This document shows, one piece after another, positions 5,966 to 10,682 of a stretch of DNA of 10,682 nucleotides; position 1 is the first letter of the stretch; the number at the start of each line of letters is the position of its first letter. A program made the position numbers and the translations under genes. Under the pieces are notes generated by a model. The model ran no database searches and had not been told where the DNA came from. It worked only from the letters and a program-made list of their open reading frames with translations. The DNA comes from an uncultured Thermoleophilia bacterium (lineage in GTDB: Bacteria > Actinomycetota > Thermoleophilia > UBA2241), in assembly GCA_903921965.1 (NCBI GenBank), contig CAIXSE010000674.1:1-10682 (forward strand), written 5' to 3'.

Positions 5966-7471
5966 ATGGCTGATGCCGCGAGAGTGAGCCGCCCGCCTGC
6001 GCCGGCGTGGGCCTGGTCGCGCTACAACACCCTGTTCCGCTCGGCGCGCTACGGCTGGCACCTGCACAACGCGCTCAGCGGCGTCATGCTCGAACTCGAC
6101 GAGCGGCACCGCGACGTCGCCGCTGCTCTGCGGGAGAGCGGCGCCGGCGCGGGCGGCATCGGCGCGAACGCCGGCGCCGACGGCGAGTTCCTCTCGCTCC
6201 TCGCGGAGCACGGCTTCCTCGCCGACCCCGCCGGGGAGAAGGTCAAGCTCATGGAGCTGCGCTACCGGCGCAGCGCCGCCTGCTTCGGCACCAGCCACGT
6301 GGGCCTGACGATCTGCCCGACGCTCGCCTGCAACTTCGCCTGCTCCTACTGCTTCGAGCGCAGCCAAGGCGACGCCGCCGTGATGGACGGGCCGACGATG
6401 GACGCGCTGCTCGACTTCGTCGGCAGCCACGAGGACGCCCGTCACCTGTTCGCATGCTGGTACGGCGGCGAGCCCACCCTGGTCTTCGACGTCATCGAGG
6501 CCCTCACCGAGAGGTTCATCGCGCTCTTCCCCGACTACCGCGATGCCTCGCTGGTGACCAACGGCTACCTGCTGGACCAGGAGAAGATCGCGCGGCTCGG
6601 CGACCTGCGCATCACCTCCGTCCAGATCACCCTGGACGGCGTCGCCGCGACGCACGACCGCCGCCGCAGGCTGCGCGGAGGCGGCGCCACCTGCGAGCGC
6701 ATCCTCGGCAACATCGACCTGCTCATGGCGTCCTCCTGGAAGGGCCGCTGCGCGCTGCGCGTGAACGTCGACAAGGCCAACCAGGCGGAGTACGCGACGC
6801 TCCGCGAGGAGCTGCTCGAGCGCTACGAGGGCGGCGACCTGCGGGTCTACCCCGGCCGCGTCAACACCTTCGAAGGCCACCCCTACGGCCGTGACCGCGG
6901 CCTCTGCGCCGCCGAGTGGGGCGCCTTCGAGCTCGAGCGCTACGCTGCGGACGGCATCGCGCCGCGCGGCGGCTTCTACCCCGTCAGCGGCGCCCAAGAC
7001 ACCTGCGTCGCCACCAGCCACCAGGGCTACGTGGTGGGGCCGAAGGGCGAACTGTACAAGTGCTGGGAGGACGTCGGCCGGCAGGACAGGGCCGTGGGCT
7101 CGGTGCACGCGCAGCCGTTCATCACCGACCCGGCGCTGCAGGCCCGCTACACCATCGGCACCGACCCGCACGACGACGCCGAGTGCCTCGAGTGCGTGGT
7201 GTTCCCCGTCTGCGGCGGAGGCTGCGTCAGCAAGCGCCTGCGGGCGCTGCAGTTCGGCGAACGCGACATCGAGTACTGCTCCCCGCTCAAGGAGTCGCTG
7301 GAGGGGTACCTCGACGCCTACCTGGACCTCTGGCACACCCGCATGATCTGCGAGGCCGTGCTCGGCACGGGCAGCGCCCCCTCGATGGAGAAGGGCTACC
7401 GCATGGTGCAGCCGGAGATGAGGACCGCGGCCGCGAAGAACCCGCTCGAGGACGTCGCGGAGCAGGCGTAG
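5966..7471 (+). CDS. Radical SAM/SPASM maturase of the Nif11-leader peptides
   Basis: This 501-residue enzyme is predicted to modify the Nif11-leader precursors around it. It has the radical SAM motif C122-x3-C126-x2-C129 (CNFACSYC), YGGEP at 166-170, LVTNG near 196-200 and TLDGV near 222-226. SPASM cysteines are C347-x18-C366, then C407-x2-C410-x5-C416-x3-C420 and C438. The N-terminal part (WSRYNTLFRSARYGWHLHNALSGVMLEL, positions about 17-44) resembles the start of maturases known to pair with nif11-class peptides. It is unlike the two NHLP-block enzymes, so it is a separate subfamily. The ATG at 5966 is preceded directly by a GTG; neither has a strong ribosome site. The gene faces the precursors at 7513-7785 and 8055-8330 and shares its strand with the one at 5516-5758. 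The chemistry (thioether, carbon-carbon link or epimerisation) is not determinable here. Confidence 0.92.
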   Translation: MADAARVSRPPAPAWAWSRYNTLFRSARYGWHLHNALSGVMLELDERHRDVAAALRESGAGAGGIGANAGADGEFLSLLAEHGFLADPAGEKVKLMELRYRRSAACFGTSHVGLTICPTLACNFACSYCFERSQGDAAVMDGPTMDALLDFVGSHEDARHLFACWYGGEPTLVFDVIEALTERFIALFPDYRDASLVTNGYLLDQEKIARLGDLRITSVQITLDGVAATHDRRRRLRGGGATCERILGNIDLLMASSWKGRCALRVNVDKANQAEYATLREELLERYEGGDLRVYPGRVNTFEGHPYGRDRGLCAAEWGAFELERYAADGIAPRGGFYPVSGAQDTCVATSHQGYVVGPKGELYKCWEDVGRQDRAVGSVHAQPFITDPALQARYTIGTDPHDDAECLECVVFPVCGGGCVSKRLRALQFGERDIEYCSPLKESLEGYLDAYLDLWHTRMICEAVLGTGSAPSMEKGYRMVQPEMRTAAAKNPLEDVAEQA

Positions 7472-7512
7472 GTGACGCCCCCGCGCGGTTCGGCACCCGG
7501 CTCCGCGGCCCC

Positions 7513-7785
7513 TTATCCGTCCGCGAGGTAGCCGTCCAGGATGTTGGTGCACGTCGGTGGATGGAGACCGCAGTCGTCCCTGCACGCTCCGCCGACGACA
7601 GCCGTCATCTCGGCATCCCGCAGCCGGCCCCCCTCGGCCGCGATCTCCTCGGCGCTGCAGTCGTAGCCCTCGGCGCGGATGAACGCCAGGCGCTGCTCGC
7701 CCTCCTCGACGGCGAGGACGCGCGCGGCGAACGCCTCGTCGCTCTTCATGCGCTCGACGAACGCCTTCGCTTGCTCCTGCGACAT
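7513..7785 (-). CDS. Nif11-leader RiPP precursor peptide with a three-Cys core
   Basis: This 90-residue precursor has a leader nearly identical to those of the peptides at 5516-5758 and 8055-8330 (residues 1-55), ending with a true Gly-Gly at 65-66. The 24-residue tail starts ACRDDCGLHPPTC and ends TNILDGYLADG, with Cys at 68, 72 and 79. The ATG is chosen because GGAGG lies six bases upstream and the sisters share the start; the frame continues upstream without support. It ends 41 bp from the convergent stop of the maturase at 5966-7471. Multiple Cys would permit several thioethers or disulfides. It lies in the left copy of a tandem duplication that also contains its upstream sequence, so it probably has its own promoter. 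Confidence 0.9.
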   Translation of the reverse strand: MSQEQAKAFVERMKSDEAFAARVLAVEEGEQRLAFIRAEGYDCSAEEIAAEGGRLRDAEMTAVVGGACRDDCGLHPPTCTNILDGYLADG

Positions 7786-7917
7786 GGTCTGCCTCCGTTC
7801 GCTTGTGTCGTGCGTCCCGGGTCCACCCCGGCCGGGTGAAGCGCCCCGCCGGTGCTCGCCCACGCCGCACGTGGTGTCAATGAGTCACGGTTCGTCGGGA
7901 TCGCGACGCCCTGCCCG
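7621..7917 (-). repeat. Tandem duplication, left copy (Nif11 leader plus upstream region)
   Basis: This stretch matches 8166-8463 at an offset of about 545 bp and covers the leader codons, ribosome site and about 130 bp upstream. The match fades at the core codons on one side and near CTGCCCG on the other. A TTGACA on the minus strand is conserved in both copies (7875-7880 here), but no good -10 follows it. Confidence 0.8.
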
Positions 7918-8028
7918 AGAGGCGCACCATCGGCGCACTCCGCCGGCGCACGGGCAGGCCCATGCCCCGGCAAGGGGGCCCGACGCCGCGGTGACGCTCG
8001 CCGCCGAAGGTCGTCGCACCCAGCCTCG

Positions 8029-8048
8029 GGCGGGGCGGCCGCCCCGCC
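8029..8048. terminator. Perfect 20-bp GC palindrome just after a precursor stop codon
   Basis: GGCGGGGCGGCCGCCCCGCC is perfectly self-complementary and starts 6 bp beyond the stop of the precursor at 8055-8330. As RNA it gives a very stable 8-bp stem with a GGCC loop. There is no U-run, so it is either a non-classical terminator or a 3'-end stabiliser for the short peptide mRNA. The remaining sequence up to 7786 holds the upstream region of the next precursor. Confidence 0.45.
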
Positions 8049-8054
8049 GGCGGA

Positions 8055-8330
8055 TCAGCAGACCCTGAGACCGTTCGGCTCGCCGCAGGGGCTCAGGTAC
8101 CAGGAGTTGTCGTACGCTGGGGGAACACAACCCGCTGCGGTCACACGAGCCAACTCCAGATCTCCGAGCCGGCCGCCCTCGGCGGCGAGCTCCCCGGCGC
8201 TGCAGTCGTAGCCCTCGGCGCGGATGAACGCGAGGCGCTGCTCGCCCTCCTCGACGGCGAGGACGCGCGCGGCGAACGCCTCGTCGCTCTTCATGCGCTC
8301 GACGAACGCCTTCGCTTGCCCCTGCGACAT
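8055..8330 (-). CDS. Nif11-leader RiPP precursor peptide with core ending in Cys
   Basis: This is a 91-residue precursor. Its leader (MSQGQAKAFVERMKSDEAF, then EGYDCSAGELAAEGG) is near identical to the copies at 7513-7785 and 5516-5758. After a diverging stretch (LARVTAAG, 60-67) the tail reads CVPPAYDNSWYLSPCGEPNG followed by LRVC, with Cys at 68, 82 and the last residue, 91. It has no Gly-Gly; AAG may take that role. The ATG is supported by GGAGG upstream and by the sisters. It is 179 bp downstream of the kinase-like gene at 8510-9592 and lies in the right copy of the tandem duplication. A C-terminal Cys is unusual and might be part of a ring closing the tail. Confidence 0.9.
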   Translation of the reverse strand: MSQGQAKAFVERMKSDEAFAARVLAVEEGEQRLAFIRAEGYDCSAGELAAEGGRLGDLELARVTAAGCVPPAYDNSWYLSPCGEPNGLRVC

Positions 8331-8463
8331 GGTCTGCCTCCGTTCGCTTGTGTCGTGCGTCCCGGGTCCGCCCGGGCCGCGTGAAGCGCCCCGCCGATGC
8401 TCGCCCACGCCGCACGGGGTGTCAACAAGTCACGGTCCATCAGGATGGGGACGGCCTGCCCGC
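8166..8463 (-). repeat. Tandem duplication, right copy (Nif11 leader plus upstream region)
   Basis: This is the partner of 7621-7917. It contains the leader of the precursor at 8055-8330 and the sequence before it, including TTGACA on the minus strand at 8420-8425. The core codons just outside the repeat are unrelated between the two copies. Confidence 0.8.
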
Positions 8464-8509
8464 TGCTGTGCTCTGGAGGCGACCTCGCCCCAGCCTTGCT
8501 CGCAGGCCG

Positions 8510-9592
8510 TCACTGCCTGACCTTCCTGGGTTGTGGCCCGGCCGTGCGCGTCGCGTCGCGCGCGCCGGCCTCGTGGTCCTCATGGATCGCCGAGCGCATC
8601 AGGCCGAGCAGCGGCGCCGGCAGCTCGTCGAGCCGCCCGCGCCGCCGCAGCACGCTCCAGAAGCTCAGGTGGTCGAAGGGTCGCAGGGCGCCGAGCTCGG
8701 GGCGGGGACCGAAGTACCCTTCGCCGACCGCGCGCATGACCTCGGCGCGGCGTGCTCTCAGATGCGGGACGTAGGCGCGGCGGCCGACGGAGGCCGCGAG
8801 CACGTAGTAGTCGCGCAGCCGGTGGCCGAGGACCTGTGTCGAGGCGGCCTCCGGGTCGGGCAGCTCCCTGAGGGCGTCGAGGTCGTGGATGACCACCTCG
8901 TCGCCGGATGCCGAGAAGTTGCCCAGGTGGGGGCCGGCGCCCGCCAGGCCGGCGGCGTGCAGGCGCCGCTCCACGGCGGCCACGCGGCCGGCCCAGTACG
9001 CGAGCCACTCCACCGGGTCCGGCCGGCCGTCGCTCGAGGCTCCCGGCGCATCCGACGGACCAGCCTCCTGCTCGGCGACCGCGGTCGCGTCCTCGCCGAC
9101 GCGGCGGTCCGCCGGGTCCGAGAGCCCGATGATCACGAACCCGGTGCGCCGGCCGCGGAAGCTCAGCGAGCAGAGCTCCCCGTACCCGAGCGGGACGGGA
9201 GCGGGGAGGCCGGCGGCGCGTACGCGCGCCAGCATGGCGTCCTCGTTGCGGGCACGGCTCAGGAGCAGCGTGCCCGTGGGGCGGTCGTCGGCGGGGCGCG
9301 CGAGCAGGCGCCCGGCCGAGTCGTAGTCCACGTGCAGCCAGCGCTTCGCCCCCTCGAAGTAGCTGCGCGCGCTCGGGGGCGCGAGCCTGTCGCCCACCCC
9401 GCAGACGCCGACGCCCTTGAGCTTGACGGCGCGCACCATCGACCCGTCCACGGTCGTGGCGGGCACGTCGACGATCGCCGAGCGGCCGCGCGCCCGGTCG
9501 GGCGCGCGCCGCAGCTGCGCGACCCCCAGCAGGAGCTGGCGCGGCAGCGGAAGCGACGCCAGGTCGGCGCGCGCGTGGAGCACCGCATCCAT
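8510..9592 (-). CDS. Putative kinase-like-fold protein, probable pseudokinase or atypical transferase
   Basis: I cannot assign this 360-residue protein to a named family, but it has marks of a protein-kinase-like fold. These are AVKLKG (55-60, possible nucleotide-binding Lys), an Arg/Glu helix NEDAMLARVRAAG (116-128) before LPAPVPLGYGEL, and GPHLGNF (220-226) followed by VVIHDLDAL (233-241). The last two resemble the catalytic-loop Asn and metal-binding Asp of aminoglycoside-phosphotransferase-like kinases. The HGD that normally precedes the loop is missing; the positions read GAG. The ATG at 9592 is chosen because family-like sequence begins there. The frame extends to 9967, but that part overlaps two better peptide genes. 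It follows the peptide gene at 9630-9839 by 37 bp, so the peptide may be its partner. It could be an AMP- or phosphate-transferring enzyme, or a non-catalytic leader-binding scaffold. Confidence 0.6.
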   Translation of the reverse strand: MDAVLHARADLASLPLPRQLLLGVAQLRRAPDRARGRSAIVDVPATTVDGSMVRAVKLKGVGVCGVGDRLAPPSARSYFEGAKRWLHVDYDSAGRLLARPADDRPTGTLLLSRARNEDAMLARVRAAGLPAPVPLGYGELCSLSFRGRRTGFVIIGLSDPADRRVGEDATAVAEQEAGPSDAPGASSDGRPDPVEWLAYWAGRVAAVERRLHAAGLAGAGPHLGNFSASGDEVVIHDLDALRELPDPEAASTQVLGHRLRDYYVLAASVGRRAYVPHLRARRAEVMRAVGEGYFGPRPELGALRPFDHLSFWSVLRRRGRLDELPAPLLGLMRSAIHEDHEAGARDATRTAGPQPRKVRQ

Positions 9593-9629
9593 GGGGGACC
9601 GGGGCAGGTCCAGCGTTCCGGCGACCGGC

Positions 9630-9839
9630 CTACACCAGCGGGGTAGCCAACGGGTAGTTACCAGGATTCCACGGCTCCTCCTCGCTCGGCTCCGTGGAGC
9701 CGCCGGCGACCCAGGCGATCTCGTCCTCCGTGAGCTCCTGGGAAGGCGCGCCGCCGGTCGGCTCCGGCCCGCCGTCTCCGCTCGTGGCAGGCGCCGGCCC
9801 GCCGGCCCCGTCCTTCGGCGCTCCGCGATCATCTTCCAT
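9630..9839 (-). CDS. Cys-free precursor-like peptide with Gly-Gly leader end
   Basis: This is a 69-residue peptide of unknown family. Residues 1-34 are Gly/Pro/Ala-rich and look disordered. Residues 35-47, ELTEDEIAWVAGG, match the end of many bacteriocin and RiPP leaders. The 22-residue tail starts STEPSEEEPWNPG and ends NYPLATPLV. It has no Cys, so a thioether is impossible, but it has Ser, Thr, a Glu run, Trp, Tyr and Asn. GAGGAGAG immediately upstream is a strong ribosome site. It sits 24 bp after the Nif11-type precursor at 9864-10112 and 37 bp before the kinase-like gene. This makes it a candidate substrate for that protein (Ser/Thr modification or ester/amide formation with the acidic residues). 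The functional proposal is inference. Confidence 0.7.
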   Translation of the reverse strand: MEDDRGAPKDGAGGPAPATSGDGGPEPTGGAPSQELTEDEIAWVAGGSTEPSEEEPWNPGNYPLATPLV

Positions 9840-9863
9840 GGCTCTCTCCTCTGCAGAAGCCGT

Positions 9864-10112
9864 TCACTGCGGCTCGATCCGTTTGTCGCACGCGACCGGG
9901 CAGCCGGCGGACCCGGCGGCGTAGAGGTCGTCGAGGGCCGCGTCGCGCAGTCTCTGGGCGAGGTCACCGAGCTCGTCGAGCGTGATCGCGTAGCCCTCAG
10001 GCCGGGCGACCGCCAGTCGGGACTCCGCGTCGGCCGGCTCGAGCAGGCGATCGCGGAAGGCCGGGTCGGTCTTGACGCGTGTCAGGAACACGTTGACGTC
10101 GTGATCGCCCAT
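9864..10112 (-). CDS. Divergent Nif11-type precursor with CPVAC core
   Basis: This is an 82-residue peptide. The Nif11-like leader is FLTRVKTDPAFRDRLLEPAD at 9-28 followed by EGYAITLDELGDLAQRLRD at 39-57. It is clearly related to, but well diverged from, the three near-identical Nif11 leaders to its left. The tail begins around AAGSAG (65-70) and reads CPVACDKRIEPQ, with Cys at 71 and 75. AGGGAGGA seven bases before the ATG is a strong ribosome site. It lies 26 bp after the Cache-domain gene and 24 bp before the peptide gene at 9630-9839, so it is probably part of a four-gene transcript. The nearest radical SAM enzyme of matching class is over 2 kb away; a maturase beyond the right edge is equally possible. 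Confidence 0.85.
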   Translation of the reverse strand: MGDHDVNVFLTRVKTDPAFRDRLLEPADAESRLAVARPEGYAITLDELGDLAQRLRDAALDDLYAAGSAGCPVACDKRIEPQ

Positions 10113-10138
10113 GTATCGGTCCTCCCTCTTCGCTCGGG

Positions 10139-10682
10139 TCAGCGCACGTACATGCCGGAGCCGACGTACCAGTCGGAGCCGACCTTGATGACGTAGGCCC
10201 TCTTGGCCTGCTGCTCGCCGGTCGCGGGGTTGTCCCAGGTGTAGCCGGCCCAGCCGCGGCCCTTCTTCGCCGCGGCGATGAGCACCTCGAGGATCTTGAC
10301 GCCGTTCGGGTCGGTCGCGTCCATGAGGTTCTGACCGACGATCTCCGGCTGGCCGCCGTTGGCCAGCTCGTTGCCCTTGAAGTCCTCGGCGAAGACGTAC
10401 TGGTCGCCGTGTGTGAACTCCCCGTCCGGGTCGGAGAACTCCTCGAGGGCCGCCGCCCTGCCGTGCGCGCGCACGTAGGCGGCTGCGCGCTCCACGAACG
10501 CCACCACCTCGGCCTCGGTGAGCGCCGCCGCCGGCGATGCGGACGGCGAGGCGAGGGCCCGCCCCACGACCGGCAGGTACATGCCCGCCCCGAGCAGCCA
10601 GTCGCTGCCGACGCGGGTGATGTAGGCGAGCTTGGGCTCGGGGCGGTCGCCGTGCACCGGGTTCGGCCAGACGTAGGTGAAC
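10139..10682 (-). CDS. Tandem Cache-domain sensor protein (partial, N-terminus off the window)
   Basis: The visible C-terminal 181 residues carry the end of one Cache domain (FTYVWPNP, then AYITRVGSDWLLGAGMYLP) and a whole second one. The second runs from ALTEAEVVAFVERAAAYVRA through the DGEFTHGDQYVFAEDF, NLMDATDPNG and GWAGYTWDNPATGEQ motifs to AYVIKVGSDWYVGSGMYVR. These are hallmarks of the single-Cache type found in extracellular ligand sensors. The protein ends right after the second Cache, with no membrane segment, HAMP, kinase or chemotaxis domain behind it. It may be a free or lipid-anchored ligand-binding protein, or have its output domain at the unseen N-terminus. The GTG at 10657 is not the real start, since the domain pattern continues upstream to the edge. 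It shares strand and close spacing (26 bp) with the downstream precursor. Confidence 0.88.
   Translation of the reverse strand, partial: FTYVWPNPVHGDRPEPKLAYITRVGSDWLLGAGMYLPVVGRALASPSASPAAALTEAEVVAFVERAAAYVRAHGRAAALEEFSDPDGEFTHGDQYVFAEDFKGNELANGGQPEIVGQNLMDATDPNGVKILEVLIAAAKKGRGWAGYTWDNPATGEQQAKRAYVIKVGSDWYVGSGMYVR

Noticed and set aside
7472..7512. Bidirectional terminator between the convergent maturase and precursor genes
   Set aside because: Only a short CCGCG/CGCGG pairing with a long loop and no T-run is visible, which is too weak to call.
5417..7870. An 817-residue open frame on the minus strand
   Set aside because: It lies antisense to the Nif11 maturase and out of frame with the precursor at 7513-7785; the translation is low-complexity with no family signature.
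7852..7880. Promoter with TTGACA in both copies of the Nif11 tandem duplication
   Set aside because: The -35 is perfect in both copies, but the expected -10 position reads GAGCAC or GAGCAT, so I do not annotate it as a promoter; its conservation may merely reflect the recent duplication.
8348..9646. A 432-residue open frame on the plus strand
   Set aside because: It is antisense to the kinase-like gene, which has motif-like sequence and a plausible operon position; the plus-strand translation shows nothing recognisable.
9593..9967. N-terminal extension of the kinase-like frame to 9967
   Set aside because: The extension is Arg/Ser/Pro-rich, overlaps two peptide genes that have strong ribosome sites, and has no start signal of its own.
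10139..10657. Complete 172-residue Cache protein starting at the GTG at 10657
   Set aside because: In-frame sequence upstream of that codon (FTYVWPNP) continues the first Cache domain to the window edge, so the gene is partial.

Overview
This is a very GC-rich, densely packed accessory region devoted to ribosomally made, post-translationally modified peptides (RiPPs). It holds ten small precursor-type genes, three radical SAM/SPASM peptide maturases, one protein with a degenerate kinase-like fold and the end of a Cache-domain sensor gene. The base composition and codon use, together with three oxygen-sensitive radical SAM enzymes, fit a high-GC bacterium living with little or no oxygen (for example an actinobacterial or coriobacterial lineage, or a high-GC deltaproteobacterium). 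The window itself does not fix the taxonomy.

Left half, all on the minus strand (1-5149). Reading in the direction of transcription, an AT-rich promoter near 5230-5259 is followed by an NHLP (nitrile-hydratase-like leader peptide) precursor with an atypical Cys-rich tail (4841-5149), a radical SAM/SPASM maturase (3188-4708), four tandem NHLP precursors (2857-3147, 2560-2844, 2195-2479, 1817-2101), a second paralogous maturase (320-1792) and a sixth NHLP precursor cut by the window edge (1-261). The five canonical NHLP genes have almost identical leaders of about 79 residues ending in Gly-Gly. Their 15-17 residue tails are unrelated, but every tail has exactly one Cys in the part visible. This is the pattern of a shared modification machine acting on a family of diversified cores.

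Middle (5150-8463). A divergent intergenic region with palindromic, operator-like sequences separates the NHLP block from a Nif11-leader block. The latter has a precursor (5516-5758, plus), its radical SAM/SPASM maturase (5966-7471, plus) and two further near-identical-leader precursors pointing the other way (7513-7785 and 8055-8330, minus). The last two lie in a tandem duplication of about 300 bp that includes their upstream regions. The leader of the plus-strand precursor and those of the two minus-strand precursors form inverted repeats around the maturase gene.

Right part, minus strand (8510-10682). A tandem Cache-domain protein (5' end outside the window), a fourth Nif11-type precursor (9864-10112), a Cys-free 69-residue precursor-like peptide with a Gly-Gly leader end (9630-9839) and a kinase-like protein lacking the usual catalytic Asp (8510-9592) are spaced 24-37 bp apart and look like one transcript. 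No leader peptidase, exporter or immunity gene is visible, so those functions must lie outside the window. The strongest candidate for something undescribed is the whole locus: two leader classes, each with its own radical SAM enzymes and multiplied precursors, plus a separate peptide/pseudokinase pair.
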